This document shows positions 7,972-16,956 of a DNA stretch of 25,645 bases, in pieces. The first letter of the stretch is position 1; each line of letters opens with the position of its first letter. The translations under genes were made by a program, and so were the position numbers. Under the pieces are notes generated by a model. That model had not been told where the DNA came from, did not search any database, and saw only the letters and a program-made list of their open reading frames with translations. The stretch spans positions 1-25,645 of the forward strand of contig CAMLGG010000046.1 in NCBI GenBank assembly GCA_946479475.1. Reading direction: 5' to 3'. This DNA comes from an uncultured Ideonella sp. GTDB taxonomy: Bacteria; Pseudomonadota; Gammaproteobacteria; Burkholderiales; Burkholderiaceae.

Positions 7972-8866
7972 GGATTTCGTCAGCCTGGCCGAGACGCGCA
8001 GCTTCTCCCGTTCGGCCCAGCTCCGCCACGTCACCCAGCCGGCGTTCTCGCGCCGCATCCAGGCCCTGGAGGCCTGGGCGGGGCTGGACCTGGTCGATCG
8101 GTCGTCCTACCCCACTCGCCTGACGCCGGCCGGCGAGACCTTTCACGCCCAGGCGCTGGAGATCCTGGGCAACCTGCAGACGACCCGCAACATGATGCGC
8201 AGCCACCAGGTGAGCGGGCAGGACATGGTCGAGTTCGCGGTGCCGCACACGCTCGCCTTCACCTTCTTTCCCCACTGGCTGATGGACCTGCGCAAGCGGC
8301 TGCCGAGCCTGAAGAGCCGGCTGATCGCGCTGAACGTCCACGACGCGGTGATGCGCCTGACCGAAGGCAGCTGCGACCTGCTCATTTCCTACCACCACCC
8401 GAGCCAGCCGCTGCAGCTGAGCCCGGACCGCTACGAGATGCTGAGCCTGGGCACCGAGACGATCGCGCCCTACGCCAAGGCCGGCCCCGACGGACAACCC
8501 CAGGTGCGGCTGCCGGGCCGCGCGGGGGCACCGGTGCCTTTCCTCAGCTATGCCTCCGGCGCCTACATGGGGCGGCTGGTGGAGCAGATCATCAAGCACG
8601 CGCCGGTGCCGCCCGTCCTGGACCCGGTCTACGAGACCGACATGGCCGAGGGCCTCAAGGCGATGGCGCTGGAGGGCCATGGGCTGGCCTTCCTGCCGGC
8701 GAGCTCGGTTCGCAAGGAGCTCAAGGGCCGCCGCCTGGTGGCGGCAGGCTCGTCCGACTACGAGCTGACGATGGAGGTGCGCATCTACCGCGAGCGGCCC
8801 GAGGTGGCCCGCCACGCCAAGGCGGGTGCGCAGGAGCTCTGGGGCTTCCTGCAGTCGCGGCGCTGA
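7952..8866 (+). CDS. LysR-family regulator, HypT (YjiE)-like
   Basis: A 304-residue LysR protein. The N-terminal winged helix (residues 1-65) reads TKWLEDFVSLAETRSFSRSA and TQPAFSRRIQALE. The effector domain includes HDAVMRLTEGSCDLLISYHH (130-149), AYMGRL (205-209) and ALEGHGLAFLP (239-249). These are the places where it resembles E. coli HypT, the hypochlorite-responsive regulator, more than generic LysR proteins. M206 falls at the same residue number as one of the methionines reported to be oxidised in HypT; this needs an alignment. AGGAG lies about ten bases before the ATG. The gene overlaps the ABC exporter by 20 bases and sits directly upstream of gltI, which it may regulate. Confidence 0.85.
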   Translation: MDTKWLEDFVSLAETRSFSRSAQLRHVTQPAFSRRIQALEAWAGLDLVDRSSYPTRLTPAGETFHAQALEILGNLQTTRNMMRSHQVSGQDMVEFAVPHTLAFTFFPHWLMDLRKRLPSLKSRLIALNVHDAVMRLTEGSCDLLISYHHPSQPLQLSPDRYEMLSLGTETIAPYAKAGPDGQPQVRLPGRAGAPVPFLSYASGAYMGRLVEQIIKHAPVPPVLDPVYETDMAEGLKAMALEGHGLAFLPASSVRKELKGRRLVAAGSSDYELTMEVRIYRERPEVARHAKAGAQELWGFLQSRR

Positions 8867-8892
8867 TCCCGGCCGCGCCTCATGGTGTAAAC

Positions 8893-8929
8893 CCTCAGGG
8901 GTCATGCAAGGCATGCATGACCCCTCAGG
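8893..8929. promoter_or_regulatory. long inverted repeat between LysR gene and gltI
   Basis: Arms 8893-8908 and 8914-8929 pair at 15 of 16 positions around a 5-base loop; the single mismatch is at the centre of a CCTCAGG motif that appears in both arms. No T tract follows on the plus strand, so a simple terminator is unlikely. It lies 26 bases after the LysR stop and about 165 bases before gltI, so it may be an operator or an mRNA 3' end structure. Confidence 0.5.
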
Positions 8930-9094
8930 CAATCGGCATTGGCCGGTCGGCGGCGGGAGCCGCTACAGTCCGCGCCCAGCGTGGCGGCCCGCCTCCTGCC
9001 AGGCGGGCTGGACGACCGTACGGGCTTGCACGTAGTCCCGGCCGAGTCGATTGACGTTACACCTGAACCTCGTTTGTCCCTTCAAGGAGCACGC

Positions 9095-9997
9095 ATGAAG
9101 AAGTCCCTGTTCGCGGTCGCCGTCGCCCTGGCCGCCGTGGGTCCGGCCCACGCCCAGGCCAACGACACCCTGGCCAAGATCAAGGCCGCGGGCAAGGTGG
9201 TGATCGGCACCCGCGACTCGTCCGCCCCGCTGGCCTACACCACCGGCGACGGCAAGTACACCGGCTACCACGTCGAGATCTGCAACCGCATCGTCGACGC
9301 CATCAAGGCCGACCTGAAGCTGCCCAACCTCGGCACCGAGTACACGCTGGTCACCTCGCAGAACCGCATCCCGCTGGTCGTCAACGGCACGGTGGATCTC
9401 GAGTGCGGCTCGACCACCAACAACAAGGCCCGCCAGCAGCAGGTGGCCTTCGCGCCGACGACCTACGTGACCAACGTGCGCATCGCGGTCAAGACCAGCT
9501 CCGGCATCACCTCCATCGCCCAGCTCAATGGCAAGAAGGTCGCCACCACCACCGGCACCACCTCGGTGCAGCTGCTGCGCAAGCACGAGCGCGCCAACGG
9601 CGTGAACTTCGAGGAGGTGTTCGGCAAGGACCACGCCGACAGCTTCCTGCTGCTCGACACCGGCCGCGCCGATGCCTTCGTGATGGACGACAACATCCTG
9701 GCGGGCAACATCGTCAACGCCAAGAACCCGGCCGAGTTCAAGATCGTCGGCGAGACGCTGTCGGAAGAGCCGATCGCGATCATGTACCGCAAGGACGATC
9801 CGAACTTCAAGAAGGTCGTCGACGACGCGGTCAAGGCGATGATGAAGAGCGGCGAGATCGAGAAGATCTACAACAAGTGGTTCACCGGCCCGATCCCGCC
9901 CCGAAACGTGTCGGTCAACATGCCGATGACGGCTTCGCTGAAGAACGCCATCGCCAACCCGAACGACAAGCCGGCGGAAGACTACGCCAAGAAGTAA
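9095..9997 (+). CDS. gltI: glutamate/aspartate ABC transporter, periplasmic binding protein
   Basis: A 300-residue periplasmic solute-binding protein with a signal peptide ending near AHAQA (about residue 21). It follows E. coli GltI closely by eye: TSQNRIPLVVNGTVDLECGS, STTNNKARQQQ, GTTSVQLL, KDHADSFLLLDTGRADAF, MDDNILAG, and the C-terminal KWFTGPIPPRNVSVNM. It captures glutamate or aspartate in the periplasm and delivers it to the GltJK membrane complex. AAGGAG at 9084-9089 is five bases before the ATG, a strong RBS. A terminator hairpin follows, so this protein is probably made in excess over the membrane components. Confidence 0.95.
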   Translation: MKKSLFAVAVALAAVGPAHAQANDTLAKIKAAGKVVIGTRDSSAPLAYTTGDGKYTGYHVEICNRIVDAIKADLKLPNLGTEYTLVTSQNRIPLVVNGTVDLECGSTTNNKARQQQVAFAPTTYVTNVRIAVKTSSGITSIAQLNGKKVATTTGTTSVQLLRKHERANGVNFEEVFGKDHADSFLLLDTGRADAFVMDDNILAGNIVNAKNPAEFKIVGETLSEEPIAIMYRKDDPNFKKVVDDAVKAMMKSGEIEKIYNKWFTGPIPPRNVSVNMPMTASLKNAIANPNDKPAEDYAKK

Positions 9998-10012
9998 GCC
10001 AGCCCACCGGAG

Positions 10013-10046
10013 CGCCCACCCGGTCCCCCGGGTGGGCGTTTTCTTT
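10013..10046 (+). terminator. rho-independent terminator after gltI
   Basis: CGCCCACCCGG (10013-10023) pairs perfectly with CCGGGTGGGCG (10028-10038), an 11-bp stem with a 4-base loop, followed by TTTTCTTT. It lies 15 bases after the gltI stop and 134 bases before gltJ, so it probably limits transcription into the permease and ATPase genes. Confidence 0.9.
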
Positions 10047-10180
10047 CAGGCTGCCGCCGATTGACAGCCCCCGGGCCAGCGATGTCCACTGGGCGCCGCG
10101 CCGGCGCCGGGCGGCACGGATCTGGCTAGAGAAGACATGAGTGGAGACGTCCGGGCGAGGGGCCGGGCGGGAGAGAGCGC

Positions 10181-10894
10181 ATGACGTCATACCAATGGGA
10201 TTGGCAGGTCTTCCTGCAGGACACCGGGGGCGGCGAGACCTACCTCGACTGGCTCCTGTCTGCCTGGGGCTGGACGCTGACCGTGTCGGCTTTGGCCTGG
10301 CTCGTGGCCCTGGTCGTCGGCTCGTTGGTCGGCGTGCTGCGCACCGTGCCGAACAAGGGCCTGCAACTGGTGGGCAATGCGTGGGTGGAGCTGTTCCGCA
10401 ACATTCCGGTGCTGGTCCAGGTCTTCATCTGGTACCACGTGATCCCGGCCATGGTGCCGTCGCTCAAGAGCGTGCCCTCGTTCGTCCTCGTGGTGTGCGC
10501 GCTCGGCTTCTTCACCTCGGCCCGCGTGGCCGAGCAGGTCCGTGCCGGCATCCAGAGCCTGCCCCGGGGCCAGATGATGGCCGGCTCGGCCATGGGCCTG
10601 ACGGTGCCGCAGACCTATCGCTACGTGGTCCTGCCGATGGCCTTCCGCATCATCCTGCCGCCGCTGACCAGCGAGGCGATGAACATCATCAAGAACTCGT
10701 CGGTGGCCTTTGCGGTCTCGATCGCCGAGATGATCCAGTTCGCGATGCAGGCGCAGGAGGAGACCTCGCGCGGCATCGAGATCTACTTTGCCGTCACCAC
10801 GCTCTACATCGTCTCGGCCTTCGCGGTGAATCGCATCATGGCCTTCATCGAGCACCGCGTGCGCGTGCCCGGCACGGTCGGAGCGGCGAAATGA
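10181..10894 (+). CDS. gltJ: glutamate/aspartate ABC transporter permease
   Basis: A 237-residue integral membrane protein of the polar amino-acid permease (HisM/GltJ) family. Membrane segments are visible around residues 28-52, 68-90, 95-115 and 190-225. The coupling loop is ARVAEQVRAGIQSLPRGQMMAGSAMG (with EQVRAGIQSLPRGQ near residues 124-137), which contacts the ATPase. WVELFRNIPVLVQVF is also typical. It pairs with GltK to form the channel. GGGAGAGAG just upstream can serve as RBS. It is separated from gltI by a terminator and from gltK by a repeat-like spacer. Confidence 0.93.
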   Translation: MTSYQWDWQVFLQDTGGGETYLDWLLSAWGWTLTVSALAWLVALVVGSLVGVLRTVPNKGLQLVGNAWVELFRNIPVLVQVFIWYHVIPAMVPSLKSVPSFVLVVCALGFFTSARVAEQVRAGIQSLPRGQMMAGSAMGLTVPQTYRYVVLPMAFRIILPPLTSEAMNIIKNSSVAFAVSIAEMIQFAMQAQEETSRGIEIYFAVTTLYIVSAFAVNRIMAFIEHRVRVPGTVGAAK

Positions 10895-10967
10895 GCGCCG
10901 CTGGGCCGCTCCCGAGGCGCTCGCTCCCCCTTGGGGGGACCGGCGCGCAGCGTCGCAGGGGGCAAGA
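10895..10967. repeat. GC-rich repeat-like spacer between gltJ and gltK
   Basis: This 73-base gap begins directly after the gltJ stop codon. It contains TCCCCC (10925-10930) facing GGGGGA (10934-10939) and flanking GGCGCTCG and CGGCGCGCAGCG tracts. The composition and phrase order look like the short dispersed intergenic repeats common in Comamonadaceae genomes. That comparison is from memory; only one copy lies in this window. It supplies the purine-rich stretch before gltK. Confidence 0.45.
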
Positions 10968-11636
10968 ATGAGCAACTTCGACTTCTCCGTCTTCAGCTTC
11001 GACCTGCTCAAGGGCTTCGTGCTCTCGGGGCTGGCCTTCAGCGTGCAACTGACCCTGATCGCGATGGTGGGCGGCATCCTGCTCGGGACGCTGCTGGCGC
11101 TGATGCGCCTTTCAGGCTCCAAGGTGCTCGAGATCCCGGCGCGCATCTACGTCGACGGGCTGCGCTCCATCCCGCTGGTGATGGTGATCCTGTGGGTCTA
11201 CCTGCTGATCCCGCTGTTCCTCGGCAAGCCGATCGGCAAGGAGATCTCCGCCATCGTGACCTTCACGATCTTCGAGGCCGCCTACTACTCCGAGATCATG
11301 CGGGCCGGCATCCAGTCGATCTCGCGCGGCCAGGTCTTCGCCGGCCAGGCCATGGGCCTGAGCTACGCGCAGAACATGCGCTACGTGATCCTGCCGCAAG
11401 CCTTCCGCAACATGCTGCCGGTGCTGCTGACGCAGACCATCGTGCTGTTCCAGGACACCTCGCTGGTCTACGCGATCGGCGCCTACGACCTGCTGCACGG
11501 CTTCGAGACGCTCGGCAAGAATTACGGCCGCCCGGTCGAGACCTACCTCGCGGCCGCCGTCACCTATTTCGTCATCTGCTTCACGCTGTCGACCGTGGTC
11601 AAGCGGCTGCAGAAGAAGATCGCCATCATTCGCTGA
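10968..11636 (+). CDS. gltK: glutamate/aspartate ABC transporter permease
   Basis: A 222-residue permease, second membrane partner of GltJ. Hydrophobic helices lie around residues 13-42, 55-85, 87-105 and 180-205. The ATPase-contact loop reads [19 protein letters not shown], and [14 protein letters not shown] is typical of the family. Together with GltJ it forms the translocation pore for acidic amino acids. The ATG at 10968 follows a GGGGGCAAGA stretch that is only a weak RBS, so the start is slightly uncertain. It is followed 14 bases later by gltL. Confidence 0.93.
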   Translation: MSNFDFSVFSFDLLKGFVLSGLAFSVQLTLIAMVGGILLGTLLALMRLSGSKVLEIPARIYVDGLRSIPLVMVILWVYLLIPLFLGKPIGKEISAIVTFTIFEAAYYSEIMRAGIQSISRGQVFAGQAMGLSYAQNMRYVILPQAFRNMLPVLLTQTIVLFQDTSLVYAIGAYDLLHGFETLGKNYGRPVETYLAAAVTYFVICFTLSTVVKRLQKKIAIIR

Positions 11637-11650
11637 ACAAGAGGCCCGCC

Positions 11651-12394
<744 letters not shown>

Positions 12395-12397
12395 CCT

Positions 12398-14470
12398 TCA
12401 GCCGACCGTCGCCCGGGAGGCCAGCCAGTCGCCGAAGGCAGCGGCGGCGAGGGGGCGGCTGATCAGGTAGCCCTGGATCACGTCGCAGCCCATGGCAGCC
12501 AGCGCCGCGCGCTGGCGCTCGGTCTCGACGCCTTCGGCGGTGACGGTCAGCTTCAGGCCGTGCGCGAGCTGCACGACGGCGCGGACTATCGCCTCGGCGC
12601 TCGCATCGCCCGGCAGGCCCGCGACGAAGGAGTGGTCGATCTTGATGCGGTCGACGGCGAGCTCGCGCAGGTGGGCGAGCGAGGAATGGCCCGTGCCGAA
12701 ATCGTCGATGGCGATGCGTACGCCCAGCCGCCTCAGGCGCGCGAGGGCCTTCTGCACGCCTTCGATGTCGTCCATCAGCACGCGCTCGGTCAGGTCGAGC
12801 TCCAGCCAGTCGCCGGGCACGCCTTCTTCCCGCAGCAGGGCCGCGACGTCGCCGACGAACTCTTCGGCATGGAACTCCAGCGCCGACATGTTCACCGTCA
12901 CCGGCATGGCCGGCAGCCCGTGGCGCTCCCGCCATGCCTTGGCCGCGCGAAGCGCCTGGCGCATCGACCAGCGCCCGATACGCTGCATCAGCCGCCGCTG
13001 CTCGGCCACGGGCACGAAATCCTCCGGCCCCAGCAGGCCGCGCTCGGGGTGGTGCCAGCGGATCAGGGCCTCGGCGCCGACGCAGGCCCCGTCGCTTGCC
13101 CGCACCAGCGGCTGGTAGAGCAGCTCGAACTCGCCGCGCTCCAGCGCATGGCCGAGCTGGATCTCCAGCAGCAGCGCCTCGTAGGCCATGTGCGCCATCG
13201 AGGCCTCGAAGAACTGGCAGTTGGCGCGGCCGCGCGACTTGGCGACATACATCGCCGTGTCGGCATGCTTGATCAGGGTGGCCGGCGTCTCCCCGTGGTC
13301 CGGATAGAGCGCGATGCCGATGGACGGCGTGACGGACAGCGACTGGCCTTCGACCTCCAGCGGCGCCTCGATGGCGCGAAGCAGCTTGTGGGCCACCTCC
13401 TCGGCATCTTCGCGCTGCTGGGCCGCTGGCAGCAGCACCATGAACTCGTCGCCGCCGAAGCGCGCCACCACGTCGGTGGCGCGCAGGCAATCGGTGATGC
13501 GCACGGCGACCGTGCGCAGCAGCGTGTCGCCGACCAGGTGGCCCAGCGAGTCGTTGACCCGCTTGAAATGGTCGAGGTCGACGAACAGCAGGGCAAGGCG
13601 GCCCTCGGTGCCGCGCGCGGCTTCCATCAGGTGGTCTATGCGCTCCATGAACGCGCCGCGGTTCAGCAGGCCGGTCAGCACGTCGTGGTGCGCCAGGTGG
13701 TGGATGCGCTCCTGCGCGGCGTGCCGGTCGCGCATGTCGCGCACGATGGTCATGCGGTAGCGCTCGCCGTTTCGCACCATCGTGCGCACGATGAACTCCA
13801 CGGGAATGGGCGTGCCGTCCTTGTGCAGGATGGCGAGCTCGTAGGTCGTCTCCTGGCCCGCGCTCATCACGCCGAGCACGCGAGCCACGTGCTCGGGCGC
13901 GATGAAGCTGAGCACGTGTCGGCCGAGCATCTCCTGCAGGGTGTAGCCGGTGAGGGCGCAGATGGGCGGGTTGGCGTCGGTCACCAGCCCGTCCTTGTGG
14001 AAGACGATGCCCTCGGCGCTGGCCTGCATGAACTTGCCCAGGCGCTCTTCCGACTCGCGCACCGCGGCTTCGGCCAGGCGATGCTTGGTGATGTCGCTGA
14101 TGAGCACGAAGCAGGACTGTGGCGTCCCGTCCGGGTTCAGGTGGGGCAGCAGGTTCACCTCGAGCCAGCGCGGCTGGCCCTGGCTGTCGAACACCCGCCG
14201 CTCGTACATCACGGCCTCGCGCTGCTCGAGCACGTGGTCGACCTGGGGCGCGATCTCGCGCGCGGCCGACTCGCCTATCACCTCGGCGAAGGTGCGGCCG
14301 ACGATGGAGCGCTCGTCGCAGCCGAAGGTGCGCGCGTACTGCTTGTTGGCGAACAGGCAGCGGCGGGTCGCGGCGTCGTAGCAGGCGATGAGCGCCGGCA
14401 CGTTGTCGGCCAGGAGGCGGAACTGGTCGGCGCTGAAATCTTCCGGGGGCAGGGCCGGGGATTCGGACAT
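12398..14470 (-). CDS. PAS-PAS-GGDEF-EAL cyclic-di-GMP turnover protein
   Basis: A 690-residue soluble protein with two PAS domains (about 14-130 and 143-250), GGDEF (about 255-425) and EAL (about 430-680). The cyclase site is RFGGDEF (GGDEF at 339-343), with an inhibitory I-site RATD (330-333) five residues before it. The phosphodiesterase residues are all present: E467 (AEALIRW), N527, E562, D589 and D590, K610, E646 and Q666. Both activities are therefore possible; proteins of this layout often act mainly as phosphodiesterases. No membrane segment or signal peptide is seen. ATG 14470 is chosen over the longer open frame because the family begins here; the RBS is weak either way. Confidence 0.92.
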   Translation of the reverse strand: MSESPALPPEDFSADQFRLLADNVPALIACYDAATRRCLFANKQYARTFGCDERSIVGRTFAEVIGESAAREIAPQVDHVLEQREAVMYERRVFDSQGQPRWLEVNLLPHLNPDGTPQSCFVLISDITKHRLAEAAVRESEERLGKFMQASAEGIVFHKDGLVTDANPPICALTGYTLQEMLGRHVLSFIAPEHVARVLGVMSAGQETTYELAILHKDGTPIPVEFIVRTMVRNGERYRMTIVRDMRDRHAAQERIHHLAHHDVLTGLLNRGAFMERIDHLMEAARGTEGRLALLFVDLDHFKRVNDSLGHLVGDTLLRTVAVRITDCLRATDVVARFGGDEFMVLLPAAQQREDAEEVAHKLLRAIEAPLEVEGQSLSVTPSIGIALYPDHGETPATLIKHADTAMYVAKSRGRANCQFFEASMAHMAYEALLLEIQLGHALERGEFELLYQPLVRASDGACVGAEALIRWHHPERGLLGPEDFVPVAEQRRLMQRIGRWSMRQALRAAKAWRERHGLPAMPVTVNMSALEFHAEEFVGDVAALLREEGVPGDWLELDLTERVLMDDIEGVQKALARLRRLGVRIAIDDFGTGHSSLAHLRELAVDRIKIDHSFVAGLPGDASAEAIVRAVVQLAHGLKLTVTAEGVETERQRAALAAMGCDVIQGYLISRPLAAAAFGDWLASRATVG

Positions 14471-14573
14471 TGCTGCTTTTCGTGGGTCGAACGTCCTGGG
14501 GCGGGGCTGCTGCACGGGCCCCTGGACGATCATATGCCCGCGGTGCGGCGCGGCGCAAAGCCGCCCTGCCGGC

Positions 14574-14966
14574 TCAAGGCCGGGCCCGTGCGGCGGCTTC
14601 GGTGTCCAGCATGCCCCAGAAGCGCGTCACCCGGCCATCGCGGACCTGCCAGACGTGCACCCATTCACACTCGAACACGCCGCCGCCCGGCAGCGCCTGC
14701 GTTCGCTCCCAGCCGAGGACGGTGACGTGGCCGGGCCCCTCGAGGAACTCGCGCGGTTCGAAGGCCTGGATGCCGTCGGCCTGGGCCACCGACTGGAACC
14801 ACTCCGCCACCTGGCCGTGCCCCTTGGCGGTGCCGGTGTAGGGTGCGCGGCTGTCGCCGGCGAACTGCCAGCGGATGTCCGGCGCGAGCAGGGCCAGCAG
14901 GCCCGGGATGTCGCCGCGACCGAAGGCGGCGTAGGCGTTCTGGACGAGGTCGAGGGGCGTGCTCAT
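14574..14966 (-). CDS. SnoaL/NTF2-like protein (ketosteroid isomerase-related)
   Basis: A 130-residue single-domain protein of the NTF2-like superfamily. It shows an N-terminal helix [27 protein letters not shown], an inserted [15 protein letters not shown] segment, and C-terminal strands ending in [19 protein letters not shown]. Many such proteins are annotated as nuclear transport factor 2 family or SnoaL-like. No reaction can be assigned. A strong RBS, AAGGAGA, precedes the ATG by about eight bases. The gene is divergent from pyrC, with 84 bases between starts, and lies about 100 bases upstream of the GGDEF/EAL gene on the same strand. Confidence 0.85.
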   Translation of the reverse strand: MSTPLDLVQNAYAAFGRGDIPGLLALLAPDIRWQFAGDSRAPYTGTAKGHGQVAEWFQSVAQADGIQAFEPREFLEGPGHVTVLGWERTQALPGGGVFECEWVHVWQVRDGRVTRFWGMLDTEAAARARP

Positions 14967-15038
14967 GAGGGTCTCCTTCCGGTGGATCCGGCATCGGGGA
15001 GTACGCCGCGCGCGCCCGTGCGGATGCACGGCGGCTGC

Positions 15039-15044
15039 GACAAT
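15039..15044 (+). promoter_or_regulatory. candidate -10 element for leaderless pyrC mRNA
   Basis: GACAAT lies six bases before the pyrC ATG at 15051 and no Shine-Dalgarno sequence is visible. With usual spacing, transcription would begin at or next to the A of the ATG. The matching -35 region is poor. The same GACAAT hexamer precedes rnpB. Confidence 0.35.
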
Positions 15045-15050
15045 CCGCCC

Positions 15051-16121
15051 ATGCCTTCCTCCGCAGTACCCGCCACCCTCACGCTGACCCGCCCCGACGA
15101 CTGGCACCTGCACGTGCGCGACGGCGCGGCGCTGGCCAGCGTGCTGCCCTGGACCGCGCGCCAGTTCGGCCGCGCGATCATCATGCCCAACCTGCGCCCG
15201 CCGGTGACCACCACAGCGCAGGCGCTGGCCTACCGCGAGCGCATCCTCGCGGCCCGTCCCGAGGCCGGCCAGCCCGGCGCCGACTTCGAGCCCCTGATGA
15301 CGCTGTACCTGACCGACCTGACGCCGCCGGATGAGATCCGGCGCGCGAAGGAGGCCGGCATCGTCGCCCTCAAGCTCTACCCCGCCGGCGCCACGACGAA
15401 CAGCGACGCGGGCGTGACCGACATCCGCAAGACCTACGCCACGCTGGAGGCGATGCAGCGCGAGGGCCTGCTGCTGCTCGTGCACGGCGAGGTCACGGAT
15501 CCGGCCATCGACGTGTTCGACCGCGAGGCGGTCTTCATCGACCGCGTGATGAAGCCGCTGCGCCGCGACTTCCCGGAGCTGAAGGTCGTCTTCGAGCACA
15601 TCACCACCAGGGAAGCCGCGGAGTACGTGGCCCAAGCCGGCGCGCACACGGCCGCCACGGTCACCGCCCACCACCTGCTCTACAACCGCAACGCGATCTT
15701 CCAGGGCGGCCTGCGGCCTCACTACTACTGCCTGCCGGTCCTCAAGCGCGAGGTGCATCGCCAGGCGCTCGTGGCGGCCGTCGCCTCCGGCTCCGATCGC
15801 TTCTTCCTGGGCACCGATTCGGCGCCGCATGCGGCGGTGATGAAGGAGGCCTCGGTGTGCGGCGCGGGTTGCTTCACCGCGCCCTCGGCGCTGGAGCTCT
15901 ACGCCGAGGCCTTCGAGGCGGCCGGGGCGCTGGACAAGCTGGAAGCCTTCGCCAGCCACCACGGCCCGGCCTTCTACGGCCTGCCGCGCAACACGGGCAC
16001 CGTGACCCTCGAGCGAGAGCCGTGGACCCTGCCGGAGTCCATGCCCTTCGCCGAGGAGGCGAGCATCAAGCCGTTGCGAGGCGGGGAGACCCTGGCCTGG
16101 CGCCAGTGCAACGCTGTGTAA
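15051..16121 (+). CDS. pyrC: dihydroorotase, class II
   Basis: A 356-residue zinc amidohydrolase of pyrimidine synthesis that interconverts carbamoyl-aspartate and dihydroorotate in the cytoplasm. All metal and catalytic residues are in place: H19 and H21 (DWHLHVRDG), carboxylated K108 ([13 protein letters not shown]), H145 (LLVHGEV), H183 (VFEHITT) and D256 (FLGTDSAPH). Length and motifs match the E. coli PyrC type, not the multi-domain or inactive PyrC-like type. No RBS is seen, and GACAAT just upstream suggests a leaderless start. An in-frame ATG at 15024 would add nine residues, but they do not look conserved. Confidence 0.96.
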   Translation: MPSSAVPATLTLTRPDDWHLHVRDGAALASVLPWTARQFGRAIIMPNLRPPVTTTAQALAYRERILAARPEAGQPGADFEPLMTLYLTDLTPPDEIRRAKEAGIVALKLYPAGATTNSDAGVTDIRKTYATLEAMQREGLLLLVHGEVTDPAIDVFDREAVFIDRVMKPLRRDFPELKVVFEHITTREAAEYVAQAGAHTAATVTAHHLLYNRNAIFQGGLRPHYYCLPVLKREVHRQALVAAVASGSDRFFLGTDSAPHAAVMKEASVCGAGCFTAPSALELYAEAFEAAGALDKLEAFASHHGPAFYGLPRNTGTVTLEREPWTLPESMPFAEEASIKPLRGGETLAWRQCNAV

Positions 16122-16201
16122 AGGCCCGCGCGGGCGGTCCACGCGGGCGCCGGGCGAGGCGTTGGTCGGTCATCGCCACATACCCCACGAGGGATGCTCC
16201 G

Positions 16202-16378
16202 ATGAAGAAGTACCGACGCCCCCTGATGGCGCTCACCGCCGCCCTGGTGGTCAGCAGCATGGTTTCCGCCTGCGTGGTGGTCCCCGCCCGCGGCTACTAC
16301 CGCTACAAGTACCGTTACTACGGCCAGGTCACCCCGACCCAGGTCGCCCCGCAGGCCGGCGCCACCGCACAGGGCTGA
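16202..16378 (+). CDS. very small lipoprotein, Tyr-rich
   Basis: A 58-residue protein with a basic N-terminus (KKYRRP), a hydrophobic segment, and a lipobox VSAC with the cysteine at residue 24, so it is probably a lipid-anchored envelope protein. The mature part is about 35 residues, with a Tyr/Arg/Lys run (YYRYKYRYYGQ) followed by a Gln/Pro/Ala tail. No family is recognised. GAGGGA lies ten bases upstream of the ATG. It lies between pyrC and rnpB with no evident functional partner. Confidence 0.7.
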   Translation: MKKYRRPLMALTAALVVSSMVSACVVVPARGYYRYKYRYYGQVTPTQVAPQAGATAQG

Positions 16379-16426
16379 CGCGCGCTGCCGGCGCCGCCCG
16401 CGCCGGCATGGGACAATGCGCATCGT

Positions 16427-16877
16427 GAAGCAGGCCAGACCGCCGCTGGTGCGAGCGCCGAAAGGCGGCACTGGAGGAAGGTCCGGACTGCAAAGAGCAG
16501 CGTAGCGGGTAACGCCCGTCCACCGCGAGGTGCGGATCAGAGCCACAGAGACGAGTCCTGCCGGGGCTTCCGACGTGGGTGTTCTATGAGGGCCCGGCTC
16601 CTGCCGGCCGCCAGCGGGCTTCAGCCCGCTGGCTCGGGCGCAAGCCCGAACCGAGTAGCCACCCCTGCCGGGGCTCGGCCCCGGCAGGGGTGAAACGCGG
16701 CAATCTCTACGCGCAGCAACACCAAATAGGCCGGCTTTGACGCGGCTCGCCGAGCCGGCGGGTAGGTGGCATCGAGCCAGGCGGGCAACCGCCCGGCCCA
16801 GAGGAATGGCGGTCACGGCCTTCGCTTCGCAAGAGGCGATTGCCGCACAGAATCCGGCCTACCGGCCTGCTTCACAC
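16427..16877 (+). ncRNA. rnpB: RNase P RNA, class A, with an enlarged P12 region
   Basis: The catalytic RNA that trims tRNA 5' ends. The 5' GAAGCAGGCC (16427-16436) pairs with the 3' GGCCTGCTTC (16864-16873) to form P1. The conserved cores are visible: GAGGAAGGTCCGGAC (16474-16488), GGGTAACGCCCG, CCACAGAGACGAGT, GTGAAACGCGG, CAACACCAAATAGG, and AGAGGAATGG followed by CAGAATCCGGCCTA. A GACAAT hexamer at 16412-16417 is a plausible -10, and a TTTTCTTT tract follows P1. Length is about 450 nt, longer than I expect for this order; the excess sits in P12 as a sequence flanked by direct repeats. The open frames here on either strand are not considered real. Confidence 0.95.
16557..16675 (+). repeat. 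insertion in rnpB flanked by 12-bp direct repeats
   Basis: CCTGCCGGGGCT occurs at 16557-16568 and again at 16664-16675. Removing one copy plus the 95 bases between them leaves a normal P12 hairpin (CTGCCGGGGC, TCG, then GCCCCGGCAG) between GACGAGT and GGGTGAAACGCGG. The inserted DNA holds its own hairpins: CCAGCGGGC-TTCA-GCCCGCTGG and TCGGGC-GCAA-GCCCGA, resembling REP-type palindromes. It has no coding capacity. Confidence 0.65.
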
Positions 16878-16956
16878 TTTTCTTTCGTCCACGGGCTGGA
16901 TGGCTCATGGGGTGGCACCGCTGAACGCGTGACCACCTACACTCGCGGCTTCGCCG

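Noticed and set aside
12560..14725. Plus-strand open frame of 721 codons
   Set aside because: Antisense to the GGDEF/EAL gene, with low-complexity composition and no motif.
16558..16689. Reading the rnpB extra sequence as a rho-independent terminator cluster
   Set aside because: The hairpins lie inside a complete RNase P RNA whose 3' conserved regions continue downstream, and no T tracts are present.
15974..16816. Minus-strand open frame crossing pyrC, the small lipoprotein and rnpB
   Set aside because: It runs through an RNA gene and the end of pyrC and shows no protein family features.
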